A DNA stretch of 64,000 bases, from contig NZ_CP079863.1 of the NCBI RefSeq assembly GCF_025263485.1, positions 5,580,001-5,644,000 on the forward strand. The letters are read 5' to 3'. The stretch comes from Mycobacterium sp. SMC-2. Its GTDB lineage: Bacteria > Actinomycetota > Actinomycetes > Mycobacteriales > Mycobacteriaceae. The translations under genes were made by a program, and so were the position numbers. The stretch's first letter is position 1, and each line of letters opens with the position of its first letter. Below, in pieces: positions 1 through 7,528 of this stretch. A model generated the notes under the pieces. The model ran no database searches, was not told the DNA's origin, and was given only the letters and a program-made list of their open reading frames with translations.

Positions 1-36
1 GCGCAACGACCGGGCGCAAAAGACGCATCCGGCCAT
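1..36 (-). CDS. Possible N-terminus of a CxFC-type small protein, cut by window edge
   Basis: On the minus strand an ATG at 36 opens a frame that runs off the window after 12 codons and reads MAGCVFC. The C-V-F-C pattern right after the start is seen in HIT-family nucleotide hydrolases, where it helps bind zinc, but the following residues (ARSLR) do not match the usual continuation. It lies about 35 bp downstream of the TetR gene on the same strand. Twelve codons are too few for more than a suggestion; it could be chance. Confidence 0.2.
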   Translation of the reverse strand, partial: MAGCVFCARSLR

Positions 37-70
37 TGTCGCGGTTGGGCCTCTCGAGTTGCGCCATCCG

Positions 71-670
71 CTACGAGATGTCGCCCTCGACGTAGCGCTG
101 CAGGTTCGGCGCCATCGCCGCCAGCACCTGGTCCTCGGACATGGACGCGATCGGCTCGATCTTCCAGACGTAGCGCAACAACGCGAGGCCGATCAGCTGG
201 GTGGCGATCAGCCCGCTACGCCGCAGCCTTTCCTCCTCGTCGGCCCCCAGGGTCGAACCGCCGATCAGACCGCGCTCCACGATCAGCCGCAGCTTCTCCC
301 GGGTCTTGTCTTCGTGGGCGGCGGTCAGCACCACCGCGCGCAGGATCGGACCGATTTCCGCGTCGGTCCAGGTGTCCAGCACGGTGCGGATCAACTGCCG
401 GCCCAGGTCGGCCCTAGGCGTCGCCCACGTCGCGGCCACCGCGTCGAGCCACCTCTGCGGAGGCGTCGTGGCGGCATCGAGCAGGCCCTCCTTGGAGCCG
501 AAGTAGTGATAGATGAGGGCCGGGTCGACGTCCGCGGTCCGGGCCACGGCCCGGATCGCCGTGCCGGCCCAGCCATGTTCGGCGAATTCGTCGCGCGCGG
601 CGGCCAGGATGCGCGCCGCCAGCACGCCGCGCTCGTCGCGCGGACCCGGGGTGATCGATCTCTTCGGCAC
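71..670 (-). CDS. TetR/AcrR family transcriptional regulator
   Basis: A 199-aa one-domain repressor of normal TetR length, starting at GTG 670. The N-terminal helix-turn-helix covers about residues 18-62: ILAAARDEFAEHGW, then TAIRAVARTADVD and ALIYHYFGSKEGLL, the classical TetR recognition helix pattern ending in YHYFGSKE. The remainder is a helical ligand-binding/dimer domain with no recognisable ligand. It is divergent from the CocE-type hydrolase, and the 61-bp gap contains nested inverted repeats, so it probably represses that hydrolase and itself (inference). Confidence 0.9.
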   Translation of the reverse strand: MPKRSITPGPRDERGVLAARILAAARDEFAEHGWAGTAIRAVARTADVDPALIYHYFGSKEGLLDAATTPPQRWLDAVAATWATPRADLGRQLIRTVLDTWTDAEIGPILRAVVLTAAHEDKTREKLRLIVERGLIGGSTLGADEEERLRRSGLIATQLIGLALLRYVWKIEPIASMSEDQVLAAMAPNLQRYVEGDIS

Positions 671-671
671 T

Positions 672-731
672 GTTTCACCATACCCAAAGTTTCATCTTGC
701 GTTGAGACTAGTTTCAACGTAGCGTGAAACT
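672..731. promoter_or_regulatory. Nested inverted repeats, likely operator of the divergent TetR
   Basis: Two overlapping symmetric elements fill the gap between the TetR and hydrolase genes. TTGAGACTAGTTTCAA at 702-717 is a 16-bp palindrome with one mismatched pair, centred on CTAG. AGTTTCA at 710-716 and TGAAACT at 725-731 form a perfect 7-bp inverted repeat with an 8-bp spacer that ends at the hydrolase ATG. Further GTTTCA copies lie near 672 and 690. The position between divergent genes is that of a TetR autoregulatory operator; binding itself is inferred. Confidence 0.6.
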
Positions 732-2441
732 ATGACGACGCTCAATGGCCCGCAGACCACCGGGCGGCAGTACCAGAACCTCAGCGAGCCGCATTACGCA
801 TCGCGCACCGACATCAACATCGCGATCACGGTGCGCGACGGCACAACGCTTTTGGCCGACGTTCACCGTCCCGATGCCGACGGCCGCTTCCCCGCGCTGC
901 TGGCCGCCTCGCCCTATCCGCGGCAGATGCAGGACCTCGGCGCCCCGGCGGGCTTCATCGAGGCCGGCAGAACGGACTTCTGGGTGCCCCGCGGCTACGC
1001 GCACGTGATCGCGAATCTGCGCGGCACCTGCGGCTCCGAGGGCACCTTCAGCTTCTTCGACGCGCAGGAACGCCGGGACGTGCACGACCTCGTCGAGTGG
1101 GTCGCAGCGCAGCCGTGGTGCGACGGCAACGTCGGCATGATCGGCATCAGCTACTTCGCCATGACCCAACTCGAGGCGGCCGTCGAGCGGCCGCCGCACC
1201 TCAAAGCGATCTTTCCCCTAGCCGTGACCACCGACCTCTACGAGGGCGCCAACCACCACGGGTTGTTGAGTTCGGCGTTCGTCACGCCGTTTCTGGCCAT
1301 GATGGGCCTGACCTCCGACCGCAGCGACAAGTTATGGCGCAGCAAACCGATCGGGTTGGCGCGGCGCGTGCTGAACAGCCCACGCGTACACAAGAAGTTC
1401 GAGACCAAGAACGGCGAGGCGGCGGTCACCATGCTGCGCCAACTGCTGCGGCTGCCACACAATCCCCACCCGTGGGACGAACTGTGGCAGGAGGCGGTGG
1501 TCAAACACCCGACGCGTGACGAATGGTGGGAAGAGCGAAACCTGTTGCCACTGCTCAAGGAAATCGACATCCCGGTCTACCTGGGGTGCGACTGGCAGAA
1601 CGTCCCGTTGCACCTGCCTTCGACGTTCGCCACCTGGAAGGGGCTGTCGGACAACGCCTGTGTGCAAATGGGCATGCTCGGCGAGTTCGGGCTGACCTGG
1701 CCGTGGGAGAGCATGCACACCGAGGCACTGGCCTGGTACGACCACTGGCTGAAGGGGCGCGACACCGGCATCACCGAGGGACCCCCGATCCGCTACTTTT
1801 TGCCCGGCGCCGACGAGTGGCGAACCGCTGACTCCTGGCCGCCGGCACATGCCCCGCATCGCGAACTGGCCCTGCGCGCCGACGGCGGCTTGGCTACCGA
1901 CGAAGGCGAGCCCGGCGGTCGCGACTTCATGGTGCTGGGCTCGGGGTTGGGGCGCGTCAAGCCCAGCGAGATCGATCCTCCGTCTCTGCTGGCCTGGACC
2001 AGCGAGCCGCTGCGCCAGGACGTCGACATGGTCGGCGATATCGAGTTGCGGCTGGTTGCGTCGGCGACCGCGATCGACACCGCGTGGATGGCGACGTTGC
2101 AGGATGTGGCGCCCGACGGGCAAACGACCGACGTGACCGCGGGCTGGCTGCGCGCCAGCTTGCGCGAGGTCGACGAAGCCGCGAGTCGGCCCGGCGCGCC
2201 GGCGCTGCCCTGCCGTCACCCGCAGGCGGTGCCGCTGGGCGAGGAAGTCGAGTATCGAATCCCGTTGGTTCCCAACGCCCGCCGGTTCAAGGCCGGCCAC
2301 CGTATTCGCCTGACGCTCACCAGCGATGACCAGGACCCGTCGACCCCGGCGATCATGAACTTCCGGCATGCCAGCGTCGGCACGTCCAGCTGGAACACGG
2401 TGCGCTCGTCGTCGCGGCTGTTGATTCCGGCGGCGGGATAG
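732..2441 (+). CDS. CocE/NonD family hydrolase (X-Pro dipeptidyl-peptidase S15 type)
   Basis: A 569-aa protein of the CocE/NonD (S15) family. These serine hydrolases cleave ester or amide bonds of small or acylated substrates. The N-terminal alpha/beta-hydrolase domain has the nucleophile motif GISYFAM with Ser about residue 140, preceded by DGNVGMIG. An RGTCGSEG segment near residues 97-104 is typical of the fold around the oxyanion site. The C-terminal third (from about residue 400) is the jelly-roll domain of the family, ending in a SSWNTVRSSSRLLIP segment. Length is usual for CocE. The ATG lies directly behind the inverted repeat and lacks a clear Shine-Dalgarno. The substrate cannot be inferred. 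Confidence 0.88.
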   Translation: MTTLNGPQTTGRQYQNLSEPHYASRTDINIAITVRDGTTLLADVHRPDADGRFPALLAASPYPRQMQDLGAPAGFIEAGRTDFWVPRGYAHVIANLRGTCGSEGTFSFFDAQERRDVHDLVEWVAAQPWCDGNVGMIGISYFAMTQLEAAVERPPHLKAIFPLAVTTDLYEGANHHGLLSSAFVTPFLAMMGLTSDRSDKLWRSKPIGLARRVLNSPRVHKKFETKNGEAAVTMLRQLLRLPHNPHPWDELWQEAVVKHPTRDEWWEERNLLPLLKEIDIPVYLGCDWQNVPLHLPSTFATWKGLSDNACVQMGMLGEFGLTWPWESMHTEALAWYDHWLKGRDTGITEGPPIRYFLPGADEWRTADSWPPAHAPHRELALRADGGLATDEGEPGGRDFMVLGSGLGRVKPSEIDPPSLLAWTSEPLRQDVDMVGDIELRLVASATAIDTAWMATLQDVAPDGQTTDVTAGWLRASLREVDEAASRPGAPALPCRHPQAVPLGEEVEYRIPLVPNARRFKAGHRIRLTLTSDDQDPSTPAIMNFRHASVGTSSWNTVRSSSRLLIPAAG

Positions 2442-2481
2442 GACGTTGATCCGCGGGCAGTAATCATCTATCGTCCCCCGG

Positions 2482-2495
2482 TAGCCGATCGGCTA
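2482..2495. promoter_or_regulatory. 14-bp perfect palindrome upstream of small gene
   Basis: TAGCCGATCGGCTA is perfectly self-complementary and sits between the hydrolase stop (2441) and the small gene at 2529, about 34 bp before its start codon. It could be an operator or a short hairpin. Nothing in this window identifies a cognate regulator. Confidence 0.4.
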
Positions 2496-2528
2496 GCCTA
2501 GGCCGGCGGCCCGAAGGGAGCGCAAGCG

Positions 2529-2729
2529 ATGGCCGGCCTCGGCGTGGGGGTCATGCACAACACGATCAATTCGCGGTTCGGCCCGAAGCCGTTGATCCGC
2601 GCCGAGTTCCACGACGACGGGTTGCGCCACGTCGTGGGCAATGCCGGTGCGATTCAACCGAGTCTGCTCAAGAGCGCGGCCGCGACCGCACCCTACGTCA
2701 AGGTCGTGCGAGGCCTGCGGAAGCTATGA
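2529..2729 (+). CDS. Small conserved-looking hypothetical protein (66 aa)
   Basis: A 66-aa frame with a good ribosome binding site (GAAGGGAG about 9 bp before the ATG) and GC-rich third codon positions, so probably translated. The sequence contains INSRFGPKPLIRAEFHDDG and ends in a basic helix (VKVVRGLRKL). No family is recognised; there is no signal peptide, cysteine motif or obvious membrane segment. It ends 13 bp before the tautomerase start, so the two are probably co-transcribed. It may be the surviving tail of a larger gene, but no upstream in-frame homology was noticed. Confidence 0.5.
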   Translation: MAGLGVGVMHNTINSRFGPKPLIRAEFHDDGLRHVVGNAGAIQPSLLKSAAATAPYVKVVRGLRKL

Positions 2730-2742
2730 GCGAGGAGTTGCC

Positions 2743-3174
2743 ATGCCGATGATCGACCTGACGTTCGTGCGTGGCTCGGTGGACGGGCAGGCGTTGTGCC
2801 GGTTGACCGACGAGTTGGTCACCGCGCTACTGCGGGCCGAGCGCGCCCCGGACACCCCTTTTCTGCGCGATAACACCTGGGTGTACCTACATGCGGTGGA
2901 TCCCGCCGACCTCTCGGTGGGTGGCCGGGGGCCGGATGCGCCTCGATTCAGGGTCGACGTAACGGTATTCGCCGGAGCGCTGGACAAAGACCGGAAAGAA
3001 CGGCTCGCCGCCGACGTGCACGCCGCAGTATGCGCGGCGGCGGGAATCGAACCGCAGGGCGCGCGGGCGTTCCACGTGTGGGCGTTGATTCACGAGATCC
3101 CCGAGGGCAATTGGGCCGGCGGCGGCCAGGTCATCTACTACCAACAGGTGAAAGGCCTTGTGGCCGAAAACTGA
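2743..3174 (+). CDS. Tautomerase superfamily protein
   Basis: A 143-aa protein read from the ATG at 2743 (MPMIDLTF). An in-frame upstream extension to 2641 exists but has the character of an out-of-frame read. Tautomerase-superfamily enzymes use the proline exposed after Met removal as catalytic base, and Pro2 is present here. A beta-alpha-beta core follows (FRVDVTVFAGALDKDRKERLAADVHAAV, about residues 66-95, quoted here only as location), with a second segment FHVWALIHEIPEGNW. The C-terminal GGGQVIYY resembles the GGQ-type end of cis-CaaD-like and MIF-like members. The reaction is probably keto-enol isomerisation or hydration of a small acid. It ends 6 bp from the convergent P450. Confidence 0.72.
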   Translation: MPMIDLTFVRGSVDGQALCRLTDELVTALLRAERAPDTPFLRDNTWVYLHAVDPADLSVGGRGPDAPRFRVDVTVFAGALDKDRKERLAADVHAAVCAAAGIEPQGARAFHVWALIHEIPEGNWAGGGQVIYYQQVKGLVAEN

Positions 3175-3180
3175 CGGTCG

Positions 3181-4461
3181 TCAGTCCACCGGGGTGAATT
3201 CGATGTGCAGCTCGGTCAGCCCACGCAACAGGAAGGTGGGCTCGTAACTGTAGTGGCGGTCGCCGGGCGGGCCGTGCTTGGCCTCACTGATCACCATGTC
3301 TCGTGTCCGGTCGAGAAGGCGGTTGACGGTGATCTGCCCTTCCACGCGCGCTAGCGGCGCGCCCGCGCAGGTGTGAATGCCGCGACCGAAGGCGAGGTGC
3401 TCGCGAACGTTTTTTCGGTCGACCCGGAACTCGTTGGGGTTCTCGAACTTTCGCGGATCGCGGTTGGCCGCCCCCAGGCACAGCATGATCACCGTGCCCG
3501 CCTGGATATGCACCCCGCCCAACGTGGTGGTCTTGCGCGCCAGGCGGAAGTCCACCTTGGTGGGGCTCTGCATGCGCAGTGCCTCTTCGATGAACGGGCC
3601 GATGAGGTCGCGGTCGGCGCGCAGGCGCTCCTGTAGTTCGGGTTGGTCGCCGAGGACCTGGACCGCCGAGCTCAGCAGCTTCGTCACGGTCTCTTGGCCG
3701 GCGGCGAACAAGAACGTCGCCGGGCGGACCACCTCCAACAGGGGCGGGATCGAACCGTCGGGGTAGGTGGCGGTGGCCAGACCGGTGAGCACGTCCTCGC
3801 GAGGTCGCTGTCGCCGCTCGGCAATGTAGCCGCTGAACAGGTCGTCGAGGTACTGCAGCGGGTTGCTGCCCACGGGCTCGTGATCGAGGGCGCCCACCCT
3901 GGCGCCGGGCGCGTTGCCGGCCCCGAGGTTGCGCCGGATCTCGGGGCGATCCTCCTCCGGAACCCCGAGGAGATCGGCGATCGCCAAGGTGGCGAACGGC
4001 TTCCCGTAGTCACCGAGGAACTCGCAACGACCGTTTGCGATGAATTCGTCGAACTGCCGGTCCGCCAAATGCCAGATGTAGTCCTTGTTTTCTTGCAGCC
4101 GGCGCGGCGTCAGCAGCCGGCCCAGCAGAGAACGGGCCTTGTCGTGTTCGGGCGGGTCCATGACGACCATGTGCTCGAAGATCGGGAATTCGTGGCGATG
4201 CGCTTCGATCTGCTCGCTGATGTCGTCGCCCTCGGGGGTAAAGGGGAGCGGCGGGAACGGCCCCCCGATGGCATTGACCGCGGAGAACGAATCGGCATCT
4301 TTGAAAGCGGCCTGGACTTCCTGATAGCCGGTGACCGCCACGACCCCGTAGTGCGGCTCGCGGAACACCGGCCCCTGGTCGCGCAGGTAATCCCAGTATG
4401 AATAGGGATCCTGCGCGGTCCCGGCGTCGGTGAAGTAGTCGACATCGGCGAGATCGGTCAT
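3181..4461 (-). CDS. Cytochrome P450
   Basis: A 426-aa soluble bacterial P450 from ATG 4461, chosen because GGAGAGGA lies about 8 bp upstream; the frame is open further but would run into the divergent operator. The I-helix oxygen-binding motif reads FAAGQETVTK, the K-helix ExxR is EEALR, and the heme loop is FGRGIHTCAG with the thiolate Cys about residue 365. There is no membrane anchor, as expected of a class I enzyme needing a ferredoxin and reductase. It is divergent from a TetR gene with a palindromic site between them that recurs before the mycofactocin-type SDR, suggesting hydroxylation followed by alcohol oxidation. The substrate is unknown. Confidence 0.93.
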   Translation of the reverse strand: MTDLADVDYFTDAGTAQDPYSYWDYLRDQGPVFREPHYGVVAVTGYQEVQAAFKDADSFSAVNAIGGPFPPLPFTPEGDDISEQIEAHRHEFPIFEHMVVMDPPEHDKARSLLGRLLTPRRLQENKDYIWHLADRQFDEFIANGRCEFLGDYGKPFATLAIADLLGVPEEDRPEIRRNLGAGNAPGARVGALDHEPVGSNPLQYLDDLFSGYIAERRQRPREDVLTGLATATYPDGSIPPLLEVVRPATFLFAAGQETVTKLLSSAVQVLGDQPELQERLRADRDLIGPFIEEALRMQSPTKVDFRLARKTTTLGGVHIQAGTVIMLCLGAANRDPRKFENPNEFRVDRKNVREHLAFGRGIHTCAGAPLARVEGQITVNRLLDRTRDMVISEAKHGPPGDRHYSYEPTFLLRGLTELHIEFTPVD

Positions 4462-4511
4462 CGGTCCAAATCCTCTCCAGCCCGCGCAGGCCGTGTCGAC
4501 CTCTAAACATA

Positions 4512-4528
4512 CTGATCGATCGACCAAA
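4512..4528. promoter_or_regulatory. TetR-type operator, copy 1 (CTGATCGATCGACCAAA)
   Basis: A 17-bp sequence with near-dyad core TGATCGATCGACCA (perfect TCGATCGA centre). It lies between the divergent P450 and TetR starts, and the identical 17 bp occurs again at 5305-5321 before the SDR. Duplication of one palindrome in the two intergenic regions flanking a TetR gene is strong positional evidence for its operator. It also argues for the TetR start at 4544, because a start at 4493 would put the operator inside the coding region. Confidence 0.75.
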
Positions 4529-4543
4529 TTGCTAGGATGCGGT

Positions 4544-5212
4544 ATGCCTATCACGCGTCGCGCGGACCGGTCAAGCAGCCCGGACGCGTCGGGCCCCACG
4601 CCGGATCGGCGGAACAAGAGGAATGGCGAAGCCGGCGCGCGCAGCAAGCTGATCGAGGCCACCGCCCGCATCATGCGCGAGGAGGGCTACGCCGCGGCCA
4701 CCTCCCGGCGGGTCGCCGCCGAGGCGGGCGTCCGGCAACCCCTGGTTTATTACTACTTTCCGACGATGGACGACCTGTTCGTGGAGGTGCTGCGCGCCGG
4801 CGCGGAGGTCGCGTTGACGCGCATGCGCGCCCTGCTGAACGAGGACGATCCCCTAGTGGCGCTGTGGCTGCTGAACAGCGATCCCGCGTCGACGGTACTC
4901 AATGCCGAATTCATGGCTTTGGCGAACCACCGCAAGGCAATTGGAACCGAACTCAAGGCGTACGCCGAACGCGTACGCGACATCGAGACCGCTGCGGTCA
5001 CCATGGTGCTCCGCGCGAACGGGGTCGACCTCGAGGAGTATCCCCCGGTTGCGATCTCGATGCTGATCGCGCAGACCGCGCGCAGCCTCTGTAACGAAAG
5101 TGCCGTCGGCGTCACCCAGGGGCACGACGAGTTGCGCGCATTCGTCCAACGCCAGCTGAGCCTGTTGAAGGCGCCGACGGCGACGCCGCCACGAGACGGC
5201 CGGCGAGGGTAA
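4544..5212 (+). CDS. TetR family transcriptional regulator
   Basis: A 222-aa regulator read from ATG 4544 with TAGGA about 6 bp upstream. An earlier in-frame ATG at 4493 would overlap the operator. After a disordered basic N-terminus, the HTH spans roughly residues 29-75: KLIEATARIMREEGYAAATS, RRVAAEAGVR and LVYYYFPTMDDLF, a typical TetR recognition region. The C-terminal helical domain should bind an unknown ligand. It sits between the P450 and the mycofactocin-type SDR, and the same 17-bp palindrome precedes both, so it most likely represses the P450, itself and the SDR. Confidence 0.9.
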   Translation: MPITRRADRSSSPDASGPTPDRRNKRNGEAGARSKLIEATARIMREEGYAAATSRRVAAEAGVRQPLVYYYFPTMDDLFVEVLRAGAEVALTRMRALLNEDDPLVALWLLNSDPASTVLNAEFMALANHRKAIGTELKAYAERVRDIETAAVTMVLRANGVDLEEYPPVAISMLIAQTARSLCNESAVGVTQGHDELRAFVQRQLSLLKAPTATPPRDGRRG

Positions 5213-5273
5213 GCACGCCCGCCGGTTCGGCGGCTCCGCACCCCGGTCTACCGGCCGCTTTTCCGGACGCGTG

Positions 5274-5302
5274 TTGACAGCGCCATAGATCGGTGCCAGT
5301 CT
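5274..5302 (+). promoter_or_regulatory. Candidate sigma-70 type promoter of the SDR gene
   Basis: A consensus -35 box TTGACA at 5274-5279 is followed after 17 bp by a weak -10 (CAGTCT, 5297-5302). The operator copy at 5305-5321 begins two bases downstream of the -10, where repressor binding would block transcription. The -10 match is poor, so the exact start point is uncertain. Confidence 0.4.
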
Positions 5303-5304
5303 TC

Positions 5305-5321
5305 CTGATCGATCGACCAAA
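5305..5321. promoter_or_regulatory. TetR-type operator, copy 2 (CTGATCGATCGACCAAA)
   Basis: Identical over 17 bp to the site at 4512-4528. It lies 71 bp before the SDR start and just after the candidate promoter. Both copies are followed by an AATTG-containing stretch, so similarity may extend slightly beyond the core. Confidence 0.75.
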
Positions 5322-5392
5322 CAATTGGCGACGCCAGGCGCGCCGGGCCAGTGTTCCAACCCCGGCCTCTTTTCGGATAGTGAGGTGCAGTC

Positions 5393-6232
5393 GTGGGTGG
5401 ACGAGTCGAGGGCAAGGTCGCGTTTATCACCGGTGCTGCTCGCGGGCAGGGGCGCAGTCACGCGGTGCGCCTGGCGCAGGAAGGCGCCGACATCATCGCG
5501 GTCGACATCTGCAAACCGATCAGCAGCAGCACCGAGATTCCACCCTCGACACCGGACGACCTGGCTGAGACCGCCGACCTCATCAAGGGCCTCGACCGCC
5601 GCGTCGTGACCGCCGAAGTCGATGTGCGTGACTACGACGCCCTCAAGGCCGCGGTCGACAGCGGTGTCGAGCAACTGGGGCGGTTGGACATCATCTGCGC
5701 CAACGCCGGCATCGGCAACGGCGGCCAGACCCTCGACAAGACCAGCGAAGACGACTGGCGCGACATGATCGACGTCAACCTCTCCGGAGTCTGGAAGACC
5801 GTCAAAGCCGGTGTCCCACACCTGATTTCGCAGGGACAAGGCGGATCGATCATCCTGACGAGTTCGGTCGGCGGGCTCAAGGCCTACCCGCACACCGGCC
5901 ACTACATCGCCGCCAAGCACGGAGTCGTCGGCCTGATGCGCTCCTTCGCCGTCGAACTGGGTCAGTATTCCATTCGGGTCAACTCCGTTCACCCCACCAA
6001 CGTGAACACCCCGCTGTTCATGAACGAGGGAACGATGAAACTCTTTCGGCCCGACCTGAAGAACCCTGGGCCCGAGGACCTCAAGGTCGCTGCCGAGTTC
6101 ATGCACGTGCTGCCGGTCGGGTGGGTCGAGCCGGTGGACATCAGCAACGCGGTGTTGTTCCTGGCCTCGGACGAATCCCGTTACATCACCGGCCTTCCCG
6201 TCACCGTTGACGCCGGGAGCATGCTCAAGTAG
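5393..6232 (+). CDS. Mycofactocin-coupled type SDR oxidoreductase
   Basis: A 279-aa short-chain dehydrogenase starting at GTG 5393 with GAGG upstream. The Rossmann start reads FITGAARGQGRSHAVRLA, and the segment IIAVDICKPIS with the insertion that follows (about residues 45-66) is the signature of mycofactocin-associated SDRs, which hold NAD tightly and pass electrons to the redox cofactor mycofactocin. NAG (CANAGIGNGG) and the catalytic Y-x3-K (HYIAAKHGV) are present, and the end TGLPVTVDAGS is typical. It probably oxidises an alcohol made by the neighbouring P450. The mycofactocin biosynthesis genes are not in this window. Confidence 0.88.
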   Translation: MGGRVEGKVAFITGAARGQGRSHAVRLAQEGADIIAVDICKPISSSTEIPPSTPDDLAETADLIKGLDRRVVTAEVDVRDYDALKAAVDSGVEQLGRLDIICANAGIGNGGQTLDKTSEDDWRDMIDVNLSGVWKTVKAGVPHLISQGQGGSIILTSSVGGLKAYPHTGHYIAAKHGVVGLMRSFAVELGQYSIRVNSVHPTNVNTPLFMNEGTMKLFRPDLKNPGPEDLKVAAEFMHVLPVGWVEPVDISNAVLFLASDESRYITGLPVTVDAGSMLK

Positions 6233-6333
6233 GTCGGAGCCGGCCTCGTCGAGGACCCGTTCCTTCCGCTCGGCGATGACCTGGTTGAGGTAGACGCCGG
6301 CCCAGGCCGGGCCCGGTCGCGAGCCCAAGTCGG

Positions 6334-7083
6334 GCGCGCGAGGTCAACCCTTCCGACGCAGCGCGCCACTTGCCTGCCATTTATGAGCGATGGTCGGCCA
6401 CAACCAGTGGCGCGCTGAGCCGCGACAGCGCTTGGTGGGCAGACTTTCTGGAAGACCGACCAACGCAGCGGGATAACGGGTCGGCGCTGAATTTCGTAAT
6501 CCATCCAGACGGCTTCCTGACATTCCGGGTGATGGCCGAAAAGCGCCATGCGCTGCGGCCGCCTTTCGGCAGCGTCGTCGTCCAGGACTTCTGCGCCATC
6601 ACAGACGAAGCGCACACCGAGTTGCTTCACGCATTATTGCGTTTGGAGGTATTTCATAGCATCGAAATCGACGCCCCGGTCGATGATCCGCTTCCGCTCA
6701 AACTCCTTGACCAGCGTGCGGCGCAGACTACAGGGGTCAACGATTTCCTCTGGCTGCGAATCATGAACGTGCCCGAAGTGCTCGGCAAGCGTGTGTACTC
6801 CGCGGATGCCGATCTCACTCTGGAGGTCACCGACCCACTGGGGGTCGCGGGAGGACGATTTCGGCTCCAGACGCGTGACGGCTTAGGGACATGCACGCCG
6901 CATGACGGGAGCGCCGACGTCGAAATAGGCCTTGCCGACTTGGGGACCGTCTACATGGGTGCGCATCGAGCGTCGGAACTGATACGAGCCAACCGCGTCA
7001 CCGAATCACATCCCGGTGCGCTTCGCACCCTGGAGGCGGCCTTCGCCATTGACCGCGCACCCTATTGCGGTATGTATTTCTGA
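6334..7083 (+). pseudogene. N-truncated Eis-like GNAT acetyltransferase
   Basis: The frame from about 6334 to the stop at 7081-7083 matches the second half of Eis-family multi-acetylating enzymes. It has YERW/WWADFLED in the middle domain, the signature WLRIMNVP, then YMGAHRAS and a C-terminal SCP2-like domain ending in Phe, whose carboxylate is the catalytic base in Eis. The first GNAT domain with the acetyl-CoA site (about 140-160 residues of about 400) is absent. Homology extends 12 codons upstream of the first possible start (TTG 6370), as expected of a truncation rather than a short gene. The stop codon abuts the tRNA-Phe fragment. Confidence 0.72.
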
Positions 7084-7132
7084 TGGTGGCCAGGGGCGGG
7101 ATCGAACCGCCGACCTTCCGCTTTTCAGGCGG
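7084..7132 (-). pseudogene. 3' half of tRNA-Phe(GAA), possible attachment-site remnant
   Basis: Read on the minus strand this is the anticodon stem-loop (CCGC-CTGAAAA-GCGG, anticodon GAA), variable loop, T arm (GGCGG-TTCGATC-CCGCC), the 3' acceptor strand CTGGCCA and an encoded CCA. The D arm and 5' acceptor strand are missing: homology stops exactly at the anticodon stem. A clean 3' half of a tRNA is the usual leftover of site-specific integration into a tRNA gene. In that geometry sequence above 7132 would come from the element and sequence below 7084 from the old chromosome. No intact tRNA-Phe is in the window. Confidence 0.75.
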
Positions 7133-7220
7133 TGGTGCGGCCTACACCAATGTGTTTCAGCTGGTCAGACCGGACACGCGACCGGTATTCGGACGTGTTG
7201 GATCAATCGGTCTGGCTCGC

Positions 7221-7240
7221 TGGCCCCATCTTGGCCCCAT
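7221..7240. repeat. Tandem direct repeat TGGCCCCAT x2
   Basis: TGGCCCCAT occurs at 7221-7229 and 7232-7240, 11 bp centre to centre, so both copies face the same side of the helix. It lies about 90 bp from the tRNA-Phe half, on the side where an integrated element's arm would be. Tyrosine-integrase arm sites often look like this, but no integrase gene is nearby, so the role is inferred. Confidence 0.35.
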
Positions 7241-7261
7241 GAGATAAGCGCTGCGTGGGCT

Positions 7262-7528
7262 TTAGAGGTCCAGTGACGCAGCGGCGTGGCGCGCCCACCC
7301 AATGCTGGGGTCGAAGTGGAGGACTTCCTCACGGGTGTCGACGACGAGTGCATCAATCTCCGGGGGAAGCCGCAGCGGGGTACGGATTGCGACGCCGGGG
7401 GTCTCCGCCAGAGTCCGAAGCATGGCAGCTGCGGGACCGTCCATACTCGGCGCAATTACTACGACGCGAATTCGCGTCTCGGTGGCCAATGACTTGCGGC
7501 GTTCGCTGAGTACCTCGAGTCGAGCCAC
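7262..7528 (-). CDS. Hypothetical small protein (88 aa)
   Basis: GTG-started 88-aa frame with strongly GC-biased third positions and a plausible soluble sequence (TRIRVVVIAPSMDG, LRLPPEIDALVVDTREEV). No family recognised. It overlaps the end of the preceding minus-strand frame (7459-7794) by 70 bp in a different phase, and both look coding in the overlap zone. The two may be one gene split by a frameshift near 7510, rather than two genes. It belongs to the run of small minus-strand frames in the tRNA-associated scar. Confidence 0.4.
   Translation of the reverse strand: MARLEVLSERRKSLATETRIRVVVIAPSMDGPAAAMLRTLAETPGVAIRTPLRLPPEIDALVVDTREEVLHFDPSIGWARHAAASLDL

Noticed and set aside
4853..6328. 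491-codon open frame on the minus strand
   Set aside because: It is antisense to the TetR and the mycofactocin-type SDR, both with clear family motifs; its translation is Asp/Val/Gly-rich without domain character, the normal mirror of GC-rich coding DNA.
7065..7247. Protein-like frame containing VARGGIEPPTFRFSGG
   Set aside because: This string is the well-known translation of a tRNA-Phe 3' half read in the antisense direction; the DNA is the tRNA fragment, not a protein gene.
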